Assembly: GCF_030503615.1 (NCBI RefSeq)
Contig: NZ_CP129963.1
Coordinates: forward strand, 1,612,001-1,676,000
Source of the DNA: Sphingobacterium sp. BN32
GTDB taxonomy: Bacteria; Bacteroidota; Bacteroidia; Sphingobacteriales; Sphingobacteriaceae
Length of the DNA stretch: 64,000 nt
Direction: 5' to 3'
The notes beneath the pieces were generated by a model. That model saw only the letters and a program-made list of their open reading frames with translations. It made no database searches and had not been told where the DNA came from. Positions 37,485 to 48,933 of this stretch are shown here, in pieces. Each line of letters opens with the position of its first letter. The stretch's first letter is position 1. The position numbers and the translations under genes are program-made.

Positions 37485-39375
37485 AAGAGACTTTTTAAAA
37501 GCCATAGGGATTGGCTCTGGAGCATTACTGGTGGATCCGGTAATTGCGAAAACACTCACCGACAAGCAAATAATGGAAAGTGAGCTGAAAGGACCAGAAT
37601 CTGTATTTGCTATCCGTAATTTAGAAACCGACTATCTAGTGGCTGGCGGAGGGATGGCAGGTTTCTGTGCCGCGCTTGCTGCCGCTCGAAATGGGTTGAA
37701 AGTAATCTTAATTCAAAATCGTTCGAGATTGGGTGGAAATGCCAGTTCCGAAATACGCATGCATATTTGTGGCTCCACAGCCTTAGGACAGGTGTGGCGA
37801 GAAACGGGGCTGCTCGAAGAGGTAATGTTGACCGAGTCGTATATTAACCCGCAGCGTTGCTGGGAAATGTTGGACTATGTGATGTATGATAAAATTGTCT
37901 CAAATCCGAATATCACTCTGTTGTTTGACAGCATGCTTTATAATGTGAAAACAAAAGGGAAGAAGATCGACGAAATACAAGCCTACTGTTCACAAACGGA
38001 AGAAATATACAATGTAAAGGCAAAATACTTCGCTGATTGTACGGGTGATGGAACTTTGGCCGCATTAGCAGGTGCCGAATTTATGCGCGGTCGTGAGGCA
38101 AAATCGGAATACAATGAGGCGTTGGGGCTTGAAGTTCGCGACGATATCACCATGGGAAACAGCCTTCTGTTCCAATCCCAAAAACATGATAAACCGATGC
38201 CATTTAAAGCGCCTAGCTGGGCCCGAAAATATGAGTTCTCCGACTTTAAGCATCGTAGAATCCATTCTTGGGAGTACGGTTATTGGTGGATTGAATTGGG
38301 AGGACTTGAGAATATCGTACATGATGGACAAAAGATCCGCCATGATCTCATGGCAGTTGTATTTGGTGTTTGGGATTACATCAAGAATTCTGGAAATCAT
38401 CCTGAATCCGCAAACTGGGCATTATCATGGTTTGGTTCCATTCCTGGCAAAAGGGAGAGCCGACGCATTACCGGAGATTACGTTATGACGCAAAACGATA
38501 TTTTGAAACAAGAGAACTTTGAAGATCGCGTAGCTTACGGTGGTTGGCCATTGGATGACCACTTGCCGGCGGGGATGGATGACACTTCGCTCAGCCCATT
38601 CCGATCGATCGCTTTAAAGGGGCCTTATTCTATACCATTACGCAGCCTGTATAGCAAAACTTTTGATAATTTACTAATGGCAGGGCGGAACGTCTCGGTG
38701 TCTCATATTGCACTTTCTACAACCCGCGTGATGGCGACTTGTGCAACCATGGGACAAGCCATTGGCACCGCTGCAGCTTTCTGCGTCAAAGAAAATCTGA
38801 CGCCGCGAAAACTCTATGAAAACAAAACGAAACTAAAAGAATATCAGCAGGTTTTACTACGTCAAGATCAAGCGATTCTGAAAGTGAAAAACGAAGATAA
38901 CCTCGATTTGGCAAAGCAAGCTAAGGTAACTGCCTCTGCAGAACTTGCCGGCTTCGAAGCCAAAAAAGTGATCGACGGTTATAACCGCGACGTGCAAGAC
39001 GGAGATAGCCATCAGTGGCGAGCGAGTCTAGCTTCGGGCGAACAGTATATCGAGCTTAGCTGGAACAAGCCCCATAATTTGAAATTTGTAGAATTCACAT
39101 TCGATTCAGGACTCAATCGTCATTTACGTTTATCCGGTGAAGCGAGTGTGATGAAAAATCAGAAAAGAGGAAGACAGCCTGAAATGCTAATGGACTATAA
39201 CTTAGAATTATATAAGGGCAGTACGCTGGTGAAGAAGGAAGAGGTGACAGAGAATATTCTGCGAAAAGTTGTACATAGCTTCGAAGGTATCTCGGCAGAC
39301 CGCGTCCGTTTAGTTGCTAAAAAAGCACAGGAAGACGAAAATGCACGCGTTTTTGAAATTAGATGTTATGCATAA
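37471..39375 (+). CDS. Tat-exported FAD-dependent oxidoreductase with C-terminal carbohydrate-binding-like domain
   Basis: The 634-residue protein starts with a twin-arginine signal (NNRRDFLKAIGIGSG), so it is exported folded with its cofactor. Next come the FAD-binding motif VAGGGMAGFCAALAAARNG (57-75) and SRLGGNASSEIRMHICGS, typical of the FAD_oxidored (PF12831-like) family. The last 150 residues (VTASAELAGFEAKKVIDGYN, EQYIELSWNKP) look like a discoidin/F5-8 type C sandwich. The substrate is unknown; oxidation of a sugar or glycoside in the periplasm is the natural inference from its place at the end of a SusC/SusD operon. Confidence 0.85.
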   Translation: MKNNRRDFLKAIGIGSGALLVDPVIAKTLTDKQIMESELKGPESVFAIRNLETDYLVAGGGMAGFCAALAAARNGLKVILIQNRSRLGGNASSEIRMHICGSTALGQVWRETGLLEEVMLTESYINPQRCWEMLDYVMYDKIVSNPNITLLFDSMLYNVKTKGKKIDEIQAYCSQTEEIYNVKAKYFADCTGDGTLAALAGAEFMRGREAKSEYNEALGLEVRDDITMGNSLLFQSQKHDKPMPFKAPSWARKYEFSDFKHRRIHSWEYGYWWIELGGLENIVHDGQKIRHDLMAVVFGVWDYIKNSGNHPESANWALSWFGSIPGKRESRRITGDYVMTQNDILKQENFEDRVAYGGWPLDDHLPAGMDDTSLSPFRSIALKGPYSIPLRSLYSKTFDNLLMAGRNVSVSHIALSTTRVMATCATMGQAIGTAAAFCVKENLTPRKLYENKTKLKEYQQVLLRQDQAILKVKNEDNLDLAKQAKVTASAELAGFEAKKVIDGYNRDVQDGDSHQWRASLASGEQYIELSWNKPHNLKFVEFTFDSGLNRHLRLSGEASVMKNQKRGRQPEMLMDYNLELYKGSTLVKKEEVTENILRKVVHSFEGISADRVRLVAKKAQEDENARVFEIRCYA

Positions 39376-39404
39376 CGATTAATTCTGCTTAAATTTAGAC
39401 CACG

Positions 39405-39442
39405 ATGGAGAGCTTTACCTAAACCGTTTGCTCTCCATTTTT
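39405..39442 (+). terminator. Terminator of the SusC/SusD operon
   Basis: A 9-bp perfect stem ATGGAGAGC/GCTCTCCAT (39405-39413 with 39430-39438) is followed by a T tract. It separates the oxidoreductase gene from cstA and rules out the upstream TTG (39428) as the cstA start. Confidence 0.8.
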
Positions 39443-39469
39443 GTAACTGAATTACCAAAAAGAAAAATT

Positions 39470-41311
39470 ATGATCGACTTAAATGGGATCAATGCGCTGA
39501 CATTGATCTTTGCCTCGCTGCTTATTTTTGCTATTGCCTATCGATTCTATGGAATCTTCCTTGCCAATAAGGTGCTCCGATTAAATGCTAAAATTACGAC
39601 GCCGGCCGTAGAATTTGCCGATGGACAAGACTATGTAAAAACTGATAAAAAAGTGCTTTTCGGGCATCACTTTGCTGCAATCGCCGCTGCAGGACCGCTT
39701 GTAGGGCCTGTTTTAGCCGCTCAGTTCGGTTATCTGCCGGGTGCCTTATGGATATTAATTGGCTGTGTATTGGGCGGAGGTGTGCACGATATGGTTGTTC
39801 TTTTTGCGTCGGTGAGACATAAGGGGGAAAGCTTAGCGACTATCGCATCCAAAGAAATCTCAAAACCCATTGGTACAATAGCTGGGCTCGCAGTATTATT
39901 TATCCTCATATTAACTCTTGCAGGATTATCACTAGCCTGTATCTCAGCCATGCACGAAGCGCCATGGTCGTTATTTACCATTATCTTAACCATGCCCATT
40001 GCGATCATTATGGGACTAATCATGCGCTATAGAGAAGGTTCGGTAACATTTGCTAGTATCTTAGGCGGTGTATTGTTAATCGTCGGTATTATTTCAGGAC
40101 ATAACCTGATGGAGATGCCTGCCATTGCGAACCTATTCAATTGGAGCATTGGCACCATATCCATCGCCATAGCCGTTTATGGTTTCTTTGCTTCGGTATT
40201 GCCAATCTGGTTGCTTTTGGTACCACGCGATTATTTGTCGACTTACCTCAAAATTGGAACGATATTGATGTTGACCATCGGAATTATCTTTGTCGCTCCA
40301 ACTATTCAAATGCCTGCCTTCACTAGCTTCATCCATGGTGGTGGCCCCGTTATTGGTGGCCCGGTACTACCATTTATTTTCATTGTAATTGCTTGCGGTG
40401 CTATCTCAGGTTTTCATGCCATCATTGCGACCGGTACAACGCCGAAGATGCTCGGCAATGAGCGCGAAATTCTTTTTGTTGGCTATGGTGCGATGCTGGT
40501 AGAAGGCTTTGTCGCACTCATGGCATTAATCGCAGCATGTACGTTGATGCCTGGTGATTATTTTGCGATTAACACACCTGTCGCTGCTTATGACCAATTC
40601 CTTGCTACGCATCCGGAATTGCACGCCGTAGATCTGCAGCATTTTATTGACCGTATTGGCATCGATTTGCACGGCAGAACAGGAGGAGCCGTTTCGCTTG
40701 CTGTGGGGATGGCGCATATTTTCGATAAGGTTCCGTTTATGGACAACGTCATGGCGTATTGGTACAACTTTGCGATTATGTTTGAAGCCGTATTTATCCT
40801 AACAGCCATTGACGCCGGAACACGCGTCGGACGTTTCTTCCTTCAGGAAATGTTGGGATCGGTAATTCCGGCCTTTAAAGATAAGAACTGGTGGCCTGGG
40901 GTTATTTTATGTAGTGCTATCTTCACCTTTTCATGGGGCTACTTAGTTTATACAGGGAATGTCAGCAGCATATGGCCATTATTTGGAATATCGAATCAAT
41001 TGCTTGCTGCCTGTGGTCTGATTGTGTGTACAACCATGTTGATTCGTATGAACAGAAAGAAATACGCACTCTGCGCCGCTATCCCCGGTATATTTATGGC
41101 AATCATCACATTTTGGGCGGGTTATGTACAAGTGAAAGACATATATTTGCCAAACGAACAATACCTATTGGCAAGTCTAGCAGGGATAGCCATGTTGTTG
41201 ATGGGGATTGTTTTCATTGGAACCTTTATTCGCTGGTCGCAATTGTTTAAAGTGAAAGAGCTGAAAGTCGACATGTATGGTGAAGAGGTAAAGGAACTGG
41301 TGGAAAGATAA
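39470..41311 (+). CDS. cstA: Carbon starvation protein A (peptide/pyruvate-type transporter)
   Basis: The protein (613 residues from the ATG at 39470) has about 16 membrane segments. CstA markers are YRFYGIFLANKVL, the substrate-region motif LFGHHFAAIAAAGPLVGPVLAAQ (about 49-71), GGGVHDMVVLFASVRHKGESL and PFIFIVIACGAISGFHAIIATGTTPK. Family members import peptides or pyruvate during carbon limitation. It starts after the SusC/SusD-operon terminator, so it is a separate unit. DUF1398 follows 13 bp later. Confidence 0.93.
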   Translation: MIDLNGINALTLIFASLLIFAIAYRFYGIFLANKVLRLNAKITTPAVEFADGQDYVKTDKKVLFGHHFAAIAAAGPLVGPVLAAQFGYLPGALWILIGCVLGGGVHDMVVLFASVRHKGESLATIASKEISKPIGTIAGLAVLFILILTLAGLSLACISAMHEAPWSLFTIILTMPIAIIMGLIMRYREGSVTFASILGGVLLIVGIISGHNLMEMPAIANLFNWSIGTISIAIAVYGFFASVLPIWLLLVPRDYLSTYLKIGTILMLTIGIIFVAPTIQMPAFTSFIHGGGPVIGGPVLPFIFIVIACGAISGFHAIIATGTTPKMLGNEREILFVGYGAMLVEGFVALMALIAACTLMPGDYFAINTPVAAYDQFLATHPELHAVDLQHFIDRIGIDLHGRTGGAVSLAVGMAHIFDKVPFMDNVMAYWYNFAIMFEAVFILTAIDAGTRVGRFFLQEMLGSVIPAFKDKNWWPGVILCSAIFTFSWGYLVYTGNVSSIWPLFGISNQLLAACGLIVCTTMLIRMNRKKYALCAAIPGIFMAIITFWAGYVQVKDIYLPNEQYLLASLAGIAMLLMGIVFIGTFIRWSQLFKVKELKVDMYGEEVKELVER

Positions 41312-41324
41312 TCACACAAACTAT

Positions 41325-41717
41325 ATGTTCACAATCCAACAAATTGATGATGCCCATGCGAAAGTAAAAACGGGTGCTGACTTTCCTAAGTACATTCAGG
41401 AAATCAAAGAACTAGGAGTTACAGCCTTTGATTTCCTGGTAAGCAATGGGTCAGAGGTCTACTACGGCGAAGAACCTTTTAAAGCACATTCGCCCGCAAA
41501 ATATGATCCGCTAAATATCAATGAAAACCTGAACGCCCAACAGTTCGCCAAAGAATTAAAAGAGCACCAAGAAGGAAAAACAGATTTCCCATACTTTGTG
41601 AAAATGTGTGCTGTCAATGGAATTGCTTCCTGGAAAGTGGACTTGAATGAATACACCTGTACTTACTTTGATCTAAAAGGGGAGAAAGTGTTGAAGGAAG
41701 AAATTCCAGGGAAGTAA
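41325..41717 (+). CDS. DUF1398 family protein
   Basis: The 130-residue soluble protein contains FTIQQIDDAHAKVKTGADFPKY at the start, DFLVSNGSEVYYGE in the middle and FPYFVKMCAVNGIASWKVDL near the end, the pattern of the DUF1398 (YbcV-like) family. Its function is unknown. It lies 13 bp after cstA, probably in the same transcript. Confidence 0.85.
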   Translation: MFTIQQIDDAHAKVKTGADFPKYIQEIKELGVTAFDFLVSNGSEVYYGEEPFKAHSPAKYDPLNINENLNAQQFAKELKEHQEGKTDFPYFVKMCAVNGIASWKVDLNEYTCTYFDLKGEKVLKEEIPGK

Positions 41718-41792
41718 TTTAGTGATTATTTTAGGGACTTATCGGATGCTAGGTTCGATGGAATAGTCTATTTTTGATGTACCTTTACAGCA

Positions 41793-42020
41793 ATGGGAAA
41801 TAAAAAGAAAAAGACAGAAGATTACCGTCAGGGCAATCACGCAAATAAAAGACTATCGGATCCTAATAAAGCTTTTCTTAACCACGTTCAAACCCAGGCC
41901 AATAAGATGGCCGAACTAATGGGTGAAAAACACGGTGAGCAGTACATTAAAGATGCAATTAAAGAATGGCCTCACTTGATAAAAAGCGAGTTGGAAATCT
42001 TCGGCAAAAGGAAATCCTAA
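41793..42020 (+). CDS. Small charged hypothetical protein
   Basis: The 75-residue Lys-rich protein (MGNKKKKTEDYRQGNHANKR; then a helix of about 30 residues ending in KSELEIFGKRKS) has no membrane segment or motif I recognise. It lies between DUF1398 and the convergent katG terminator. Composition suggests a nucleic-acid-associated or scaffold role, but that is a guess. Confidence 0.55.
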   Translation: MGNKKKKTEDYRQGNHANKRLSDPNKAFLNHVQTQANKMAELMGEKHGEQYIKDAIKEWPHLIKSELEIFGKRKS

Positions 42021-42053
42021 ACTAGATAGGCAGTGACCTGAACCAATTAGGTA

Positions 42054-42089
42054 GAAAAAAAGCTGTACCATCTTTCGATAGTACAGCCC
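42054..42089 (-). terminator. Terminator of katG
   Basis: On the minus strand GGGCTGTAC is separated by 12 nt from GTACAGCTTT and a T tract follows. It lies about 42 bp after the katG stop. Confidence 0.75.
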
Positions 42090-42130
42090 ATACTAATTAC
42101 AAAAAAATATATTATGAATTATATGAAAAG

Positions 42131-44425
<2,295 letters not shown>

Positions 44426-44685
44426 CTATTGAATGTTTTTAATTATTTTTTCATTATTGGGTCATTACAAGCGAGTTAACTGTGGTTCCGCAACCCTTTT
44501 GTAATCGCTTGATTAAAATTACCAAAAAGAACCCAAAGAATAATTATAGATTAAGCTTAAAGTATAGAATTTACCTATTGAATCTTTAGATATTGAATAG
44601 AGGTTATCTATATGCCTGGTTAATTAATAGTCGACACTAAAGTCGGCTATCAGCTAAAATATAGAGGAGGCAATATATTTATTGA

Positions 44686-45078
44686 TTAGGCTTTGACTAA
44701 CTCGATGTTTGGATGTTCGGCAATAATTTCTGAGATGATGTCCATATAAGTCTGACCCTTTCCATTCGCTAATTGATCGAGCAAGGTTTGAATATTTTCG
44801 GTATCAAACACTTCCGGATGCATTAATTTCTCTTTATAATAATTTGCGGTAAATTCTAATCCGAATAGTTCGCTATTCGCTTCAAAGTTTTTCCAAACTA
44901 ACCGAATGGGCTCATTTCCTTTGATTGTTCCGACTCCGCCGTATAGGATATCATTGATCGCATCTAAGCTTTCGCCAATTTCCCAATCCTCTTCGCTCAT
45001 GAACGCACGGTTGATCTCCTCGAACAACGATTTCTTGTTATGGATGGCAAAGCCATCGATAATAATCTCCTTTTTCAT
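44686..45078 (-). CDS. Barstar-family protein
   Basis: The 130-residue protein matches the barstar (RNase inhibitor) fold: EIIIDGFAIHNKKSLFEEIN at the start (strand-helix), WEIGESLDAINDILYGGVG (the barnase-contacting region in relatives), and PIRLVWKNFE. No barnase-like RNase is visible nearby, so it may be an orphan immunity protein or a housekeeping RNase inhibitor. It starts opposite to a 356-bp region without a clear gene. Confidence 0.85.
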   Translation of the reverse strand: MKKEIIIDGFAIHNKKSLFEEINRAFMSEEDWEIGESLDAINDILYGGVGTIKGNEPIRLVWKNFEANSELFGLEFTANYYKEKLMHPEVFDTENIQTLLDQLANGKGQTYMDIISEIIAEHPNIELVKA

Positions 45079-45434
45079 GGAATAAAATTTACAAAAAATT
45101 GCTGATTATGCGTACGAGTCAGTATACATTTTCCCTCATATCGATACAAAAAGGAACACAAGCTGAGATAGATTTACAACAAAGCGAACAGGATTTGGAT
45201 AATCGTCTCTCTTACTTTTCCCGTTTATAATTTTGCCGAAGGGCTTGGGTTCTCGAGCTCATTTCTGAAATTGAAGTAAACGGGAAAGACGATATGATAT
45301 ACAGTTTGAATTCAATGTTGCTACGCCTTTCATTGTTCTCCAAAGGTTATCAAGTTGGAATCTGGATCGAGGATAGAGAATTCCTTGCCCCAGGGCTTTT
45401 GCTGGAAATGTGCACTGGGGTGGCTATCTCTAAT
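45079..45434. other. Intergenic region between barstar and esterase genes
   Basis: These 356 bp contain only short frames. A 40-codon frame on the plus strand (45108-45230, starting MRTSQYTFSL) has a start and a stop but no recognised relative; a 61-codon frame at 45294-45479 runs into the esterase gene and looks spurious. No hairpin, tRNA or repeat was seen. Confidence 0.5.
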
Positions 45435-46415
45435 TTACTTGGTTCCAAAAAGAGCTTTTTTAAGGCCGAGCGCTGCTAATTCTGTTGCGAATTTTACGGC
45501 AGGGATATGATCTAGTGGGTTTAGCAGTCCAAAATCATGAATGAAACCATTAAACGTTTGTATTACTGTTGGCACGCCTGCTTCATCCAATTTGCGCGCA
45601 TAATCCAATCCTTCATCACAAAGGATATCGTTTTCTGCTAATTGAACCAGAGCAGGAGGTAAGCCTTTTAATTTATCCAAGGGTGCGTTGAAAGGCGTTG
45701 CATAATATTCTTTCCTTTTTTCTTTCTCAGGCAAGTAATTATCCCACATCCATTTCATCATGTTAGCGGTTAGGAAGCGTCCTTCTGCATATTCTTTAAA
45801 GGACGCGCGACTGAAATCTGCATCAGTAACTGGCCATAATAGCAATTGGAATTTGATGTCCGGTCCGCCTTTATCTTTAGCCATTAAGCAGGTTACCGCA
45901 GTCATATTACCACCAACACTATTGCCGGCAACAGCGAGATTCTTGCCATCAACGCCAATCTCATCGCCATGCTCGGCTACCCATTCCGTTACAGCGTAAA
46001 TTTCATTGATCGCCGTCGGATACTTGGCCTCTGGGGATCTGGAGTAATCGACGAACACAGCTGCAGCACCAGAATGCAATACAAGGTCACGAACTAAACG
46101 TTTATGCGTAGGGTAGTCTCCTAAAACCCAACCACCACCGTGGATAAAAATAAATACAGGTAATTTTTCATCCTTTGTAGCTGTTGGTTTTACCACTATT
46201 GCTTTGATGGTTAGCCCATCTTTACTGATCTCTAGCTCCTTTTCGGTAATACCAGAGACATCTACTTTCACGGATTTCTGTGCATCTTCGAGAACTTTAC
46301 GCGCTTCATTAGGAGTCATTTCTTCCATCGGCTTTCCACCAGCACTGTTCAGCTCTTTTAAAAATGCTCTGATGTCTTTACTGATTTTCGGGTCGTTTTC
46401 TGCTTTAATTGCCAT
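45435..46415 (-). CDS. Alpha/beta hydrolase, hormone-sensitive-lipase type esterase
   Basis: The 326-residue protein has the HGGG oxyanion-hole motif (92-95 in FIFIHGGGWVLGD), the nucleophile S166 in GNSVGG, D263 in ENDILCDEG and H293 in GFIHDFG, completing the catalytic triad. The first 60 residues form a helical cap. No signal peptide, so it acts in the cytoplasm on carboxylic esters. Monocistronic. Confidence 0.9.
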   Translation of the reverse strand: MAIKAENDPKISKDIRAFLKELNSAGGKPMEEMTPNEARKVLEDAQKSVKVDVSGITEKELEISKDGLTIKAIVVKPTATKDEKLPVFIFIHGGGWVLGDYPTHKRLVRDLVLHSGAAAVFVDYSRSPEAKYPTAINEIYAVTEWVAEHGDEIGVDGKNLAVAGNSVGGNMTAVTCLMAKDKGGPDIKFQLLLWPVTDADFSRASFKEYAEGRFLTANMMKWMWDNYLPEKEKRKEYYATPFNAPLDKLKGLPPALVQLAENDILCDEGLDYARKLDEAGVPTVIQTFNGFIHDFGLLNPLDHIPAVKFATELAALGLKKALFGTK

Positions 46416-46681
46416 AGTTTATTGGTATTTAATTAAAAAGGCTTGCTATTGATGATCATCGCTCATTCAAAGCCTCGATACTAATGATATAACACAAGGG
46501 GTGCATTATTGTTAGGGACTTTTTAATTTTTAAAAAATTTCAAATCGCCATCGAGGGGTTTGATTCGTAATAATGATGCCGAAAGATATCTCAGAAAATA
46601 AGATAAACAGCGATTCAATTTGCTATAGTTTCGTATCTTGATCTCTGAAAAACAGGTTTTTGTATCCACACTGAAGTATTG

Positions 46682-47758
46682 ATGAAGAATAAACTCTCAA
46701 ACTTACTGATCTTGCCATGTTGCCTTGTAATGGCATTGAGTTCTTGCGCGCCTTCCAAAACCCTGCAAACCGGGAATACCAATGCAGAAAGGTTCTCCAT
46801 TGTCGAGAATCCTGCTAGCCAACGTATTGATATTCTTTTAGACGGAAAACGTTATACTTCATACCTCTACGCTGATAGTCTGAAAAAGCCAATACTGTTC
46901 CCCCTGATGACAAGAAGTGGAAATAACATTACCAGAGGATGGCCGATTGAACCTCGCGCAAACGAAAGGACAGACCATCCTCATCAAATGGGGCTTTGGT
47001 TTAATTATGGAGATGTCAATGGTTTAGATTTTTGGAATAACTCAACGGCTCGATCAGTAGAGGAGAGAATGAAATACGGGGCAATTGTTCATCAGAATGT
47101 TGATAGCATCAAAGTGATCAACGATGCCGCTTCGCTGCAAGTTTCGAAGCTTTGGCTTTCTCCAAGGTCAGAACCACTATTGAGTGAGCAGTGTATTTAT
47201 AAATTCAATATATCGAAGGAAGGGCAAATTATAATTACTATTGGAGTAAGATTACAAGCTTTACGTGATCTTTCTTTTGATGATAATAAGGAGGGATTAT
47301 TGGCCATTCGCGTGGCAAGAGAATTGGAGCAGCCTTATCTGCAAAAAACCACCTTTACCAATGCTAATGGCATTGAAGATCCTGAGCCTCGAGTAGATAA
47401 TCAGGGTGTCACCGGCCTGTATTACAGTAGCGAAGGGAAAATGGGAGATGATGTATTTGGCACTCGCGGGCGTTGGGCAATGTTGAACGCCGTTATCAAT
47501 CAAGAAGAGGTGAGTCTGATTATATTAGATCACCCTCAAAATATCGGCTATCCAACGTATTGGTTCGCTCGAGGATACGGTTTGTTCGCGGCTAATCCAT
47601 TAGGACAAAATGTATTTAGTAAAGGAAAGGAAACATTGAATTTTAAACTCGGAAAAGGTGAGTCGACGCTGTTTAAGTATCAAGTTATTATTCATTCAGG
47701 GAGCCATCTCGACTCCGCAACTGTTAATCAGCTTTCTAAAGATTTTGCATCACAGTAA
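46682..47758 (+). CDS. DUF6807 (PmoA-like) family lipoprotein
   Basis: The protein has a lipoprotein signal (ALSSC, Cys22) and the family pattern PLMTRSGNNITRGWPIEP, then ERTDHPHQMGLWFNYGDVNG, then AIRVARELE. The His pair of DHPHQMG is conserved in this family. A TTG three bases upstream (46679) is not preferred; the ATG gives a clean signal. Family members are often found near sugar-oxidation genes (DUF1080-type), but here it stands alone. It converges on the methyltransferase gene with 3 bp between stops. Confidence 0.85.
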   Translation: MKNKLSNLLILPCCLVMALSSCAPSKTLQTGNTNAERFSIVENPASQRIDILLDGKRYTSYLYADSLKKPILFPLMTRSGNNITRGWPIEPRANERTDHPHQMGLWFNYGDVNGLDFWNNSTARSVEERMKYGAIVHQNVDSIKVINDAASLQVSKLWLSPRSEPLLSEQCIYKFNISKEGQIIITIGVRLQALRDLSFDDNKEGLLAIRVARELEQPYLQKTTFTNANGIEDPEPRVDNQGVTGLYYSSEGKMGDDVFGTRGRWAMLNAVINQEEVSLIILDHPQNIGYPTYWFARGYGLFAANPLGQNVFSKGKETLNFKLGKGESTLFKYQVIIHSGSHLDSATVNQLSKDFASQ

Positions 47759-47761
47759 ATT

Positions 47762-48433
47762 TTAATCCTTCTTTCTCGCCATCCAGCCCATGTAGACTGT
47801 ACTTTGAAAGAACTTGGTTGGTTCTTCGAATCCAGCTTCAATAAATAACTCGATGATTCTTTCTTCCGAAACATGCTGCAGCTCATGATAAATACGATCC
47901 ATGCGTTTAGAAATCTCATCCTGCCCCATATCTTCGGGTAAGAGTTTCCTCAGTATCTCTAAATTCTTTTTAATTTCTTTCTCATTCCCTGTAATATCGA
48001 GCATAATCAACAAGGCTTTCGGTTCTAGTCGAATGGAAATATCGCGAAGAAGATCGAGCTTCTCTCCATCGTCTTTGAGGAAATGAAGTATCAATATCAA
48101 AGTTGCCGCATTAAACTGATGATCTATGGTCAGTTGAGAAACCAAGACTTCTTTAAGGACGATATCCGAATACTCTTTCAACTTATCCGTCGCTTGCGCT
48201 ATCATTTCCGGCGAAGGGTCGATGCCCATGATAGAACCCGAATAACCGTTCTTTTTTAGTACCAGAATCTCATTTCCTGTTCCACAACCGACAGCTAAAA
48301 GCTTATCATTCCTGGTATCGTTGAAAAGATGGGGGAGCATATTTAAAAAAGTACCGTAATTTGGAATCCAATTCTTGACGAAACTATCATATGCTGTTGC
48401 TCGTTCATTTTCGAATAATTCAAACTTCTCCAT
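47762..48433 (-). CDS. Class I SAM-dependent methyltransferase
   Basis: The 223-residue protein has the SAM-binding motif LLAVGCGTGNEILVLKKNG (about 45-63) and IMGIDPSPEMI (about 69-79), then the post-motif LILHFLKDDGEKLDLL. The family is broad, so the substrate cannot be named. Monocistronic; its promoter would lie in the region upstream of 48433. Confidence 0.85.
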   Translation of the reverse strand: MEKFELFENERATAYDSFVKNWIPNYGTFLNMLPHLFNDTRNDKLLAVGCGTGNEILVLKKNGYSGSIMGIDPSPEMIAQATDKLKEYSDIVLKEVLVSQLTIDHQFNAATLILILHFLKDDGEKLDLLRDISIRLEPKALLIMLDITGNEKEIKKNLEILRKLLPEDMGQDEISKRMDRIYHELQHVSEERIIELFIEAGFEEPTKFFQSTVYMGWMARKKD

Positions 48434-48753
48434 ACGTGCTAAACTTAATTTATTGTAAATACAATGTAATTATAGTTAAAATAATGAAACACTTATTGCC
48501 TTGTGGAAAACAATATCGTAAATGTTTGAAAATGAAAGATTGGTATAGAATTATATCCTAGCTATTGGGTTTAAGCGTCCAAATTAAAGCTTTCTCTATG
48601 GTGGCTCTAAAAATTTCGCGTGGGATACTTCAGGTTAGTCTACATATTGCCATTGAATATTCGGATCTTTGGGAGCGGTTGGAGCCGAATTAAAGAAAAT
48701 ACTATCGCTTTATCATTTTTGTATACATCAAAATTTTCAGGGAGACTTAGGTT
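48434..48753. other. Intergenic region upstream of the truncated lipoprotein gene
   Basis: These 320 bp contain only short frames with no convincing start, and no hairpin, tRNA or repeat that I could recognise. They carry the upstream regulatory DNA of the methyltransferase (minus) and of the short lipoprotein frame (plus). Confidence 0.5.
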
Positions 48754-48933
48754 ATGCATTTGCAATATTTTCCAATATTTTTATATATCTCATTTGTATT
48801 TCTTTCGTTGATCGCATGCGTCGATAAACACGGGCGTCAAAATAAAGAGAAACGATATATCTCTATAGATGATAGAGATACAACCCGAATAAGAATCGAA
48901 CCCCGGCCAGCCCAAGGTCCGAACCCTCACTAG
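48754..48933 (+). pseudogene. Truncated small lipoprotein gene ending inside the tRNA-derived repeat array
   Basis: The 59-codon frame starts with a good lipoprotein signal (YFPIFLYISFVFLSLIAC, Cys22) and continues VDKHGRQNKEKRYISIDDRD. From about codon 47 it reads into the first copy of the 137-bp repeat (which begins near 48892) and stops at TAG 48931-48933; the other copies have TAC there, so this stop arises from one C-to-G change. The gene looks like the 5' part of a longer lipoprotein gene cut by the array. It may still be translated. Confidence 0.55.

Noticed and set aside
39428..39469. Upstream TTG start for cstA
   Set aside because: It lies inside the terminator hairpin of the preceding operon; the ATG at 39470 begins the conserved N-terminus.
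45108..45230. 40-codon frame starting MRTSQYTFSL, which recalls the start of bacterial ProRS
   Set aside because: Only six residues match, the rest does not, and Bacteroidota normally use a different ProRS type; chance is more likely.
45294..45479. 61-codon plus-strand frame near the esterase gene
   Set aside because: It overlaps the 3' end of the esterase gene antiparallel and has no family resemblance or signal.
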